Assembly (NCBI GenBank): GCA_964406095.1
Contig: CAYOQJ010000015.1
Span: 1 to 27,336 of the forward strand
Length of the DNA: 27,336 nt
Direction: 5' to 3'
From: M55B167 sp964406095
Lineage (GTDB): Bacteria > Verrucomicrobiota > Kiritimatiellia > RFP12 > UBA1067
The stretch's first letter is position 1; the number at the start of each line of letters is the position of its first letter. Below, one piece after another: positions 8,503 to 15,818 of the stretch. A program made the position numbers and the translations under genes. The notes beneath the pieces are model-generated. The model did not search any database. It was given only the letters and a program-made list of their open reading frames with translations, and was not told the DNA's origin.

Positions 8503-11500
8503 AACAAGCAGTGCGCGCACCTGTTCAACAGAGAGATTTTTGCGCCGTGCATAATCGGCCAGTTGATCCGCGCTGATTCTGCCGACATCAAAATAATGTG
8601 CGCGGGGATGCGCCAGAACCAACGCGCAGCAGGAGCTCTCCGGTAACATCATGTAGCTTTCGGTGTAGCTTACTCCGATTCTGCGTTCGACATCCAGCAG
8701 CTTAAAAACCGTGGCGAGCTCGCTGTGATCCGGCCACGAGGGGTAACCGACCGCCGGGCGCACCCCTGCGTATTCACCGGCCAGCATTTTCCGTGGTGAG
8801 TGTACGTTTTCGAAACCCCACCTCTCACGAACCCTGTGATGCGCGAATTCCGCTAGAGCCTCGGCGAGACGATTGGCAAGAAGCTGGCTCATCAGATTGT
8901 TGAAATCATCCCCCGCCCTCTGATAATCGGCACTCATTCTTGCCAGACTCTGCCCGGCGGTAGTTACCAGAAGCCCAATGTGATCGACCTTGGTATCAAC
9001 AAAATCACTCAAACAGCTGAACTCCGGTGGGCTCTGTCGACGCAAAAAATGCAATCGCTGATCTTTAACCAACAGATCGTTGCCGTCGGCCACAGCCGGC
9101 AGAATGGCGTAAACCGCAGCAGGACACACATCCGGATCGGCATCCAGTGCAGTCAGCATCTCCCGCGCCGCATTGAGCAGCTCACGCGCCCGTTCACCGT
9201 ATTCTGGGTCCTCCAGCACCTGGGGATAGCACTTTTTCATGCCCCAGCTTATAAAGAAAAAATTCCAGTCGATATAGTCGATCAACTCTTTAACTGAAAC
9301 AAACTCGACAAACTCACCTGTTTCGTGTGGCAGTCGCTTGCAGTCGAAATCGATTTGTGGCCGTTGCGCCTGAACCTGCGCATAAGAAGATAGTCGAACC
9401 GCTGTTTGCGCACTGTGAAAACGTTGCCGCGCCTGCTCCTGATCGCTCTTCAGTCCAGCGATGAAATCCACGTCATTGGTAATCAGAGCCTGAACCAGAG
9501 GCACAGCGATGGACGCATCACGTGCGTAAGCCACGACACCGTCATAAAGCGGTGCCAGTTTGACGGCGGTATGCACCGGGCTGGTTGTGGCACCGCCTAC
9601 AATCAGCGGTGTTGTCATTGAACGCCGCTGCATCTCCTCTGCCAGATGCTCCATCTCACGCAATGAGGGTGTAATCAGTCCGGAGAGCGCGATAACATCC
9701 ACCTGGTTCTGCTGGGCGGCGGCAAGAATTCTCTCCCGCTCAACCATAACCCCCAGATCGATCACCTCGAAATTGTTACACTGCAGCACAACACTGACAA
9801 TATTTTTGCCGATATCATGCACATCACCTTTGACTGTAGCGAAGAGAACTTTACCGTTTTTGCGCGGTGCACCCCCTGATTCGGCTTCGATCAGCGGTGA
9901 AAGCATTTCGACCGCTTTCTTCATCGAACGTGCACTTTTGACCACTTGGGGCAAAAACATTTTGCCAGCTCCGAAGAGTTCGCCCACTTGCCCCATACCC
10001 CACATCAGAGGGCCTTCAATAATAGCGAGAGCTGAATCATACACCTTTACCGCTTCTGCCAGATCACTCTCCAGAAAATCTGGTATCCCTTTGATCAGAG
10101 CGTGCGCAAGCCGCTCTGCGAGTGCTTCTCCACGCCACTCCGGCAATCCCCGCGTGCACGCCCCCCCCGCATCCCGGGTCACAACACCCTGCGAAAATTC
10201 AAGCAGACGTTCGGTGGCATCATCACGGCGATTCAGCACTACATCCTCGACATAACGTAGCAGCTCGGGGTCGATCTCATCATAAACCTCGAGCAAACCG
10301 GCATTGACAATAGCCATATCCAGACCGGCCTTGATGGCGTGATAGAGAAAAACAGAGTGCATTGCCTCACGCACACGGTTGTTGCCGCGGAAGGAGAAAG
10401 AAAGGTTGCTGACACCTCCGCTGATCAACACCCCCGGCATAGAGGTCTTGATCAGTCGGGTAGCCTCCATAAACGAGAGGGCATTTTTGCGATGTTCCTC
10501 CATGCCGGTGCCAACTGGAAAAATGTTCAGGTCAAAGATGATATCGCACGGCTCATAATCAAGCTCGCCGGTCAGAATGTCATAGGCCCGCTGTGCGATT
10601 GCAACTCTGCGTTCGGTTGTATCGGCCTGCCCCTGCTCATCAAAGGCCATCACAATCGGCACCGCTCCCAGTGCCTGGATTTTACGGGCATGCTCTTTGA
10701 AAAGTTCTTCGCCCTCCTTCAGGCTGATTGAATTGACGATACTGCGCCCCTGCACCGATTTAAGTGCCGTTTCGATCACGTCCCATTCCGATGAGTCAAT
10801 CGCCACCGGCACACGTGCCACGTCGGGTTCCGCAGCCAGCAGATTTAAAAAACGCATCATCATGGATCGGGCGTCGATCATCGCCTCATCCATATTGATA
10901 TCAATGACATTGGCCCCATCCTCAACCTGAGTACGGGCGATCTGAATTGCTTCTTCGAAGTTCTCATCCCTGATCAGCCGCGCGAATTTGCGTGATCCGG
11001 TAACGTTGTTACGTTCACCGATCATTATAAAACTCGCACCGCGACGTACTGTACCAATTGGACAACTCTCAGCAGAGTTTCCGTTCACAATCAGCGGTTC
11101 CAGACCGGTAAAAACCGCCTGTTTTTTCAGCCGCGGCGGTATTCTGACCGGATAGTCGCTAACCGCTGCGGCGATCGCGGCGATATGCGCAGGGGTTGTT
11201 CCGCAGCAGCCGCCGAAAATATTACAGAGTCCGGCGCGCGCGAAATCGGCATACACCGCAGCCATACTCTCAGGTTTGTCTTCATACTCACCGAAAGCAT
11301 TGGGAAGTCCGGCGTTGGCATACACACTGACATAACAATCGGCGATTTCATGCAGCAACTCCAAGTAGGGAAACATGTCGGCGGCTCCCAGTGCACAGTT
11401 GATCCCGACCGACATCGGTCTGGCGTGCCTGATACTCTGGTAAAAAGCCGCCAGAGTCTGGCCTGAAAGCGTTCTGCCTGATTTGTCGGTCACCGTCACC

Positions 11501-12132
11501 GACACCATGACCGGGATTTTACGACCTGCCGCACTCAGACTCTGGCTGATGGCATAGAGCGCAGCCTTGGCATTTAAAGTATCGAAGATTGTCTCTACCA
11601 GCAGCAGATCAACTCCCTCTGTCACGAATACATCCACCTGCTCACGATAAATACGGCACAAAGTGTCGAAATCTATCGCACGGTATCCTGGATCATTGAC
11701 ATCCGGTGAGATTGAAGCGCTTTTATTGGTGGGGCCGATTGAACCGGCCACCAGGCAAATACGCCCCGGATGTTCAGTCTCAACATGTGTGGCCGCACGT
11801 CTGGCAACACGCACCGCGGCGCGGTTCATTTCGGCAATCGCACCCTCCATCGCGTAATCGGCCTGTGAAACCGCATTCGCACCAAAGGTGCAGGTTTCGA
11901 TTATATCTGCACCCGACTGGAGAAAATTGTAATGAATGCGCTCGATAATTTCCGGATGTGTCAGCGGCAGCAGATCGTTATTTCCCAACTGTGGCGTAGC
12001 TATTTGCGCGAAAAGCTCTCCTCGAAAATCATACTCATTCAGATTGAGTTTCTGAATCATGGTGCCCATCGCCCCATCCAGTATTACGGGCCGCTTTTGC
12101 AACAAGGTATATATCTCATCTATTCTGGCCAT
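8491..12132 (-). CDS. metH: Cobalamin-dependent methionine synthase
   Basis: Transfers the methyl group of 5-methyl-tetrahydrofolate to homocysteine through methylcobalamin. At 1213 residues it has all four modules in the E. coli order. The homocysteine domain has zinc ligands C246, C309 and C310 (E. coli 247/310/311). The pterin domain starts at about 365 (FIMIGERNNVTGSRKF). The cobalamin domain carries DVHDIGKN, with the cobalt-ligand H772. The C-terminal reactivation domain runs from about 890 to the end and includes YTESYMMLP. The start is fixed by LDGAMGTMIQ at the family distance. No Shine-Dalgarno precedes the ATG; instead a TATAAT box lies 8 nt upstream, suggesting a leaderless transcript. 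No cobalamin or SAM riboswitch was recognised upstream. A run of eight G (coding strand) occurs near residue 656. Confidence 0.97.
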   Translation of the reverse strand: MARIDEIYTLLQKRPVILDGAMGTMIQKLNLNEYDFRGELFAQIATPQLGNNDLLPLTHPEIIERIHYNFLQSGADIIETCTFGANAVSQADYAMEGAIAEMNRAAVRVARRAATHVETEHPGRICLVAGSIGPTNKSASISPDVNDPGYRAIDFDTLCRIYREQVDVFVTEGVDLLLVETIFDTLNAKAALYAISQSLSAAGRKIPVMVSVTVTDKSGRTLSGQTLAAFYQSIRHARPMSVGINCALGAADMFPYLELLHEIADCYVSVYANAGLPNAFGEYEDKPESMAAVYADFARAGLCNIFGGCCGTTPAHIAAIAAAVSDYPVRIPPRLKKQAVFTGLEPLIVNGNSAESCPIGTVRRGASFIMIGERNNVTGSRKFARLIRDENFEEAIQIARTQVEDGANVIDINMDEAMIDARSMMMRFLNLLAAEPDVARVPVAIDSSEWDVIETALKSVQGRSIVNSISLKEGEELFKEHARKIQALGAVPIVMAFDEQGQADTTERRVAIAQRAYDILTGELDYEPCDIIFDLNIFPVGTGMEEHRKNALSFMEATRLIKTSMPGVLISGGVSNLSFSFRGNNRVREAMHSVFLYHAIKAGLDMAIVNAGLLEVYDEIDPELLRYVEDVVLNRRDDATERLLEFSQGVVTRDAGGACTRGLPEWRGEALAERLAHALIKGIPDFLESDLAEAVKVYDSALAIIEGPLMWGMGQVGELFGAGKMFLPQVVKSARSMKKAVEMLSPLIEAESGGAPRKNGKVLFATVKGDVHDIGKNIVSVVLQCNNFEVIDLGVMVERERILAAAQQNQVDVIALSGLITPSLREMEHLAEEMQRRSMTTPLIVGGATTSPVHTAVKLAPLYDGVVAYARDASIAVPLVQALITNDVDFIAGLKSDQEQARQRFHSAQTAVRLSSYAQVQAQRPQIDFDCKRLPHETGEFVEFVSVKELIDYIDWNFFFISWGMKKCYPQVLEDPEYGERARELLNAAREMLTALDADPDVCPAAVYAILPAVADGNDLLVKDQRLHFLRRQSPPEFSCLSDFVDTKVDHIGLLVTTAGQSLARMSADYQRAGDDFNNLMSQLLANRLAEALAEFAHHRVRERWGFENVHSPRKMLAGEYAGVRPAVGYPSWPDHSELATVFKLLDVERRIGVSYTESYMMLPESSCCALVLAHPRAHYFDVGRISADQLADYARRKNLSVEQVRALLVKNI

Positions 12133-12446
12133 AGCTGGTTATTATAGATAAAAATCTTGTAATTGTGGATTGTAAACTGGGCGAATTGTAAGTTAAATCG
12201 GACATTTGATTATGCTGCTTTGCTGTAGATTTCATCAGCATCTTTTCCTCCCTTTTTTTTCTGCCATGATTACGCAATTAACTTGATTTGGTTGCTATCA
12301 TGTTAATCATGTAATTTGGTCTAAAATTATTTTCTCTCCATCTTCGCCTTTAGATAGAGCTTCTTTCTCAAAAGGAATAATTTCTCAGAATCCACTTGCT
12401 TTTCACAACCTCAAAATGATAAGTTATTTGCCATTCAAGAAAAAAA
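12133..12446. other. Non-coding gap between metH and tRNA-Glu
   Basis: This AT-rich 314-nt stretch has no credible reading frame. It holds the predicted metH promoter at its left end, a pyrimidine tract with eight T (12253-12260), and an inverted repeat CATGATTA (12265-12272) / TAATCATG (12304-12311) with a 31-nt spacer. I see no riboswitch core and no transposon remnant. Confidence 0.6.
12141..12169 (-). promoter_or_regulatory. Predicted metH promoter giving a leaderless mRNA
   Basis: On the minus strand TCCACA (12164-12169, 4 of 6 matches to the -35 consensus) is followed after exactly 17 nt by a perfect TATAAT (12141-12146). Only AACCAGCT separates the -10 box from the metH ATG, so transcription would begin within 0-2 nt of the start codon. 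The absence of any Shine-Dalgarno sequence fits this reading. The region is AT-rich, so a chance match cannot be excluded. Confidence 0.45.
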
Positions 12447-12521
12447 GCGCCTATCGTCTATCGGTTAGGACCCAAGGTTTTCATCCTTGTAAGCGGAGTT
12501 CGACTCTCCGTAGGCGCGCCA
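12447..12521 (+). tRNA. tRNA-Glu (anticodon UUC)
   Basis: The cloverleaf can be drawn directly. The acceptor stem pairs GCGCCTA with TAGGCGC, the anticodon arm CAAGG/CCTTG carries the loop TTTTCAT with anticodon TTC, and the T arm is CGGAG-TTCGACT-CTCCG. The D arm with its TCGTCTA start is the usual bacterial tRNA-Glu form. The discriminator G and the CCA end are encoded. The gene stands alone between divergent metH and the end of nadK. A clear intrinsic terminator is not seen; a T6 run occurs at 12552-12557. Confidence 0.95.
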
Positions 12522-12584
12522 TCTTCTAAATATACCGTCGGGGGTACCTGGGGTTTTTTGGGCACCTTGACAAGGAGAGAGAGA

Positions 12585-13454
12585 TCAGCCCGAAGCGCGT
12601 CCACCCCAGCTCAGTTTTCTTCTGAGCACCTCATACGGGTTATAGCCATGTAGCTCGATAACCGGCACCAGCCGGGCACTGCGATTGATTTTTATGCTGT
12701 CATCCTGACCGACCAGCAGGTTGCGGCGTCCATCGGAGCTGACAATCATAGGCGAACTGCAGTCCATCACGCGCACGACAATATCGGTGCTGTCGCGTAA
12801 AACAAGCGGTCGGGCCGCAAGCGAGTGAGGAGAGATCAGACTAATCACAAAAACCGAGGTGGTCGGCATAACAATCGGACCGCCCACCGCCAGTGAATAT
12901 GCTGTGCTGCCAGTGGGTGTGGCCACAATAATGCCGTCGCAGAGAAAAGAAGAAACTCCCATACCATCCAGGATCAATTCGATTTTGACTGCATGGCCGG
13001 TGGCGCCGCGTGTGACGACGGCATCATTCAACGCATCCGGCAGACCACAGAGATCACCGTTGTGCCGCTGTACTCTGACACTCAGGGCGGTACGGTTGGT
13101 CACCGCGAACGATCCTTCATAAAGATGGCGCAACGCCTCTCTGTACTCATGATCTTCAAGGCTGGTCAGATAGCCGAGCGAACCGATGTTCAAACCCATC
13201 ATCGGCAGTTTTTCATCTTCCATCTGATGGGCTGCGTCAAGCATTGTACCGTCGCCGCCTAAAACTATCACAGCTTCAACTCCATTGGCTGCAAACTCAG
13301 AGACCTCACAGAAACGGGTTGTGATTCCTGCGGCCGCCTTGTCATGCTTGACCCAGACTTTGAATCCCAGCATCTCCGCGTATGTCGTAACCTGTTTCAG
13401 CAGGCTGATGGCCTGTCCTTTGGTGAAATTAGTGATGATTCCGATATTCCTCAT
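12585..13454 (-). CDS. nadK: NAD kinase
   Basis: Phosphorylates NAD to NADP in the cytoplasm, using ATP or polyphosphate. The 289-residue protein shows the family GGDGT loop at 66-70, the GLNIGSLGYLT segment at 87-97, a LNDAV motif at 142-146 (the family usually has NE) and the glycine-rich block DGIIVATPTGSTAYSLAVGG at 173-192. The frame extends upstream, but the ATG at 13454 is chosen because MRNIGIITN matches the usual NadK N-terminus and because it forms an ATGA overlap with the stop of tlyA. That overlap implies translational coupling in a hisD-tlyA-nadK operon, where nadK is the last gene. The pairing of tlyA with nadK is common in bacteria. Confidence 0.95.
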   Translation of the reverse strand: MRNIGIITNFTKGQAISLLKQVTTYAEMLGFKVWVKHDKAAAGITTRFCEVSEFAANGVEAVIVLGGDGTMLDAAHQMEDEKLPMMGLNIGSLGYLTSLEDHEYREALRHLYEGSFAVTNRTALSVRVQRHNGDLCGLPDALNDAVVTRGATGHAVKIELILDGMGVSSFLCDGIIVATPTGSTAYSLAVGGPIVMPTTSVFVISLISPHSLAARPLVLRDSTDIVVRVMDCSSPMIVSSDGRRNLLVGQDDSIKINRSARLVPVIELHGYNPYEVLRRKLSWGGRASG

Positions 13455-14194
13455 CGGTTTTCCGCCTTTCTCCAATACGCCAGAAATTCGACATTGCCCT
13501 CCGGTCCCCGCAGCGGTGAGGTCACACAACCCAGCCATTCTAGTCCGAGCTGCTCGATTCCGAAACGATGAATGTCATCCACCACTGCCTGTCGCACCGA
13601 CTCATCACGCACTACCCCGCCGGGTGCTTTGCCGCGACCTGCCTCAAACTGGGGCTTGATCAGAGAGACGATCTCTCCGCCCGCAGGCAGCACTGCGGCC
13701 ATAGGCGGCAGAATCAATTTCAACGAGATAAACGAAACATCGGTCACGGCAACCTGCGGCTGCCCGGGCAGATCATCCGGCTTCATATAACGGGCGTTAA
13801 AGCGTTCAATCACACAGACCCGGCTGTCCTGGCGCAGCTTCCAATGCAGCTGACCGCGTCCCACATCAAGGGCGATCACCCGGGCAGCACCATGCTGCAA
13901 CATACAATCAGTGAAACCGCCAGTTGATGCGCCCACATCCAAAGCCAGCAACCCCTGAACATTAAAATTGGGAAAGGCTGCGAAAGCACCCTGCAACTTA
14001 TCGCCCCCGCGACTCACAAAACGCGGGCGTTCAGCAACCTCAAACACACTGTCAACGGGGAATCTGTGACCACACTTCAGCACTGGGTGTCCGTTCAAGC
14101 GTACAGCCCCCGCCATTATCAGACGTTTGGCCTGCTCGCGACTGACAGCCAGACCATTCCTGACCACCAAAGTATCAAGCCGTTCTTTTATCAT
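13451..14194 (-). CDS. tlyA: TlyA-family S4/FtsJ rRNA 2'-O-methyltransferase
   Basis: TlyA of mycobacteria methylates cytidine ribose in 16S and 23S rRNA; the old label hemolysin is historical. The 247-residue protein begins with an S4 RNA-binding domain (about 1-62; RLDTLVVRNGLAVSREQAKRL and the AGAVRLNG turn). An FtsJ-like Rossmann domain follows, with the SAM-binding motif DVGASTGGFTDCML at 86-99. Candidate catalytic residues are K66 in SRGGDKL, D152 in TDVSFIS and K180 in LIKPQFE, matching the FtsJ-type K-D-K(-E) arrangement. It overlaps hisD upstream and nadK downstream, each by an ATGA, so all three are probably made from one message. The rRNA target in this organism is not known. Confidence 0.92.
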   Translation of the reverse strand: MIKERLDTLVVRNGLAVSREQAKRLIMAGAVRLNGHPVLKCGHRFPVDSVFEVAERPRFVSRGGDKLQGAFAAFPNFNVQGLLALDVGASTGGFTDCMLQHGAARVIALDVGRGQLHWKLRQDSRVCVIERFNARYMKPDDLPGQPQVAVTDVSFISLKLILPPMAAVLPAGGEIVSLIKPQFEAGRGKAPGGVVRDESVRQAVVDDIHRFGIEQLGLEWLGCVTSPLRGPEGNVEFLAYWRKAENR

Positions 14195-15492
14195 TGCTCA
14201 AACCGGATGGCGGCACTGTACCCATGTGCATCCAGACCTTCAACCTCCGCGAAAATTCCGATGCTTTCACAGCTTGCGGCCAGATCATCGCGGGTGTATT
14301 GCACAAAACTGTGTCGCCGCCTGAAATCATCAGCGGTCAGGCCGTTAAACATGCGCGCCGCCCCGCCGGTAGGCAACACATGACTCGGCCCGGCAACAAA
14401 ATCACCAACCGACTCGGGCGTCCATTCTCCTACAAAAACAGCACCCGCACAACGCACCAGAGGAAGCATGCGAGCGGCACTGCGCGTCATAATTTCAAAA
14501 TGTTCAGGAGCGAAACGGTTGACCAACTCTATGCCCTGCTTCAAATCGGGCACCGCCACAATTAAAATGCCGTTACGTCTGACAATCCGTCTGACAATCT
14601 CAGCACGCGAAAGCGCGTTGATCTGTCGTTTCAGTTCCGTCTGAACCGCTTCCGCCAGCTCCATCGAATCCGTGACCAGCAACGACTTCTCGTGTCCGCT
14701 GCCATGCTCGGCCTGTGAAAGCAGGTCGGCCGCAATCCAGGCTGCTCTGGCGGAGTCATCGGCCAGAATCGCAATTTCGCTCGGCCCGGCCACCTGATCT
14801 ATGCCCACAAAACCGTAAACCTGTCGTTTAGCCGCCGTCACATAGGCATTGCCTGGGCCGGCTATCTTCTGCACCGGCGCAACGGTGCTGGTTCCGAAAG
14901 CCATCATGCCGATCGACTGTATACCGCCGATCCGATAAATCTCCGTAGCCCCGGCGATCTTCAGCGCATACAGCAAAACCGGATTGATTTTCTTGTCGTG
15001 TCCGCATGGCGTACAAGCGACAATCTCGCGAACACCGGCACTTTTGGCCAAAGTAGCCGTCATGACGGCGGTTGAAGCCAGCGGAGCGGCGCCGCCGGGG
15101 ATGTAAAGCCCTACCCGCTCCATCGGCGAAAAGCGTTCGCCCAGTACTCCTCCCGCCGCAGTTTTCATCTGCCAGTCGGCACGCATACCCGCTTTTGCAA
15201 AAGTCCTGACACGCGCATGGGCATCTTTAACCGCTTTTCTGATACGTGCGGGAACTGTGCACACCGCAGCTTCGATTTCACTCTGATCAAGCTGCATGTC
15301 CGCAACTTTAAGCACCGCGCCGTCAAATTTTTCCGCCGCATCCAGAACAGCGGCGTTACCACGCCGCCTGATATCAGCGAGCATCCGCGCCGCACTCTTT
15401 TCAGCTTCCGGATCAAAGGCCGGACGCTCCAAAAAACGGTCAACCGCCGCTGAACCCTGGCCAAGTGTCCATTTCTCTATTTTTAAACTCAT
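14191..15492 (-). CDS. hisD: Histidinol dehydrogenase
   Basis: Catalyses the last two steps of histidine synthesis, L-histidinol to L-histidine with two NAD, as a zinc enzyme. The 433-residue protein has the family segments GPGNAYVTAAKRQVYG, AGPSEIAILAD and LPTGGAARMFNGLT. Numbered from the chosen ATG, zinc ligands are Q260, H263 (in SQAEHGSG), D364 and H423 (in DAHGYSA), and the catalytic pair E330/H331 lies in PEHFEIM; these agree closely with Salmonella 259/262/360/419 and 326/327. A GTG 12 nt upstream is an alternative start, and neither has a clear Shine-Dalgarno. The gene is away from any other his gene and heads the operon with tlyA and nadK. A small hairpin sits in its leader (15511-15525). 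Confidence 0.95.
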   Translation of the reverse strand: MSLKIEKWTLGQGSAAVDRFLERPAFDPEAEKSAARMLADIRRRGNAAVLDAAEKFDGAVLKVADMQLDQSEIEAAVCTVPARIRKAVKDAHARVRTFAKAGMRADWQMKTAAGGVLGERFSPMERVGLYIPGGAAPLASTAVMTATLAKSAGVREIVACTPCGHDKKINPVLLYALKIAGATEIYRIGGIQSIGMMAFGTSTVAPVQKIAGPGNAYVTAAKRQVYGFVGIDQVAGPSEIAILADDSARAAWIAADLLSQAEHGSGHEKSLLVTDSMELAEAVQTELKRQINALSRAEIVRRIVRRNGILIVAVPDLKQGIELVNRFAPEHFEIMTRSAARMLPLVRCAGAVFVGEWTPESVGDFVAGPSHVLPTGGAARMFNGLTADDFRRRHSFVQYTRDDLAASCESIGIFAEVEGLDAHGYSAAIRFEQ

Positions 15493-15818
15493 TTCAAGAA
15501 CCACTAAACACGGGTGAAAAACCCGCCTTTAAATTATTTTAAACTGCCAACATATAAATGAACTGGGAGTTATGTTACGATAACCCCAGTTGAAATGAAA
15601 GTTTGAAATCAATCCTCTTATCGTTCAGCCAGTCGATTGTAAAACGATTTTCCTCAGCATAAAAAGCCACCGGGACTGCAGCCGAAATTCTGCATCCGGG
15701 CAATGTACAACAACCTGCAACGGCAAAAATCCAGTTCGCAGAGCATTGTTCGCTTTAAACAAGCGCGTGATTATGATAAAAGAAGGGTTTGTTTCAGTCC
15801 TAATCGTTTGAGGATTTT
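15493..15818. other. Divergent hisD-smc intergenic region
   Basis: This 326-nt stretch has no convincing gene. It contains a small hairpin CGGGT-GAAAA-ACCCG (15511-15525) in the hisD leader and a larger one at 15561-15591. Near the right end TATGAT (15772-15777) could be the smc -10 box, about 40 nt before its start, with only a poor -35 match. Confidence 0.6.
15561..15591. repeat. Long hairpin in the hisD-smc gap
   Basis: Arms AACTGGG/CCCAGTT and GTTAT/ATAAC stack to give 12 base pairs, interrupted by one bulged A (15568), around the loop GTTACG. No T tract follows on either strand, so a standard terminator is unlikely. It could be a regulatory leader structure of hisD or a dispersed palindromic repeat. 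Confidence 0.6.

Noticed and set aside
9560..10255. Long plus-strand open frame opposite metH.
   Set aside because: Ser/Arg/Thr/Pro-rich translation without domains, lying antisense to a fully conserved gene; a shadow frame.
12133..12446. Cobalamin or SAM riboswitch for metH.
   Set aside because: No riboswitch core was recognised, and the best promoter lies only 8 nt before the ATG, leaving no room for a leader.
12540..12584. Terminator between tRNA-Glu and nadK.
   Set aside because: A T6 run and GGTACC/GGCACC arms exist but the stem is weak and T residues fall in the loop, so I do not call it.
13451..14194. Virulence hemolysin.
   Set aside because: TlyA is named hemolysin for historical reasons; the S4/FtsJ layout marks an rRNA methyltransferase.
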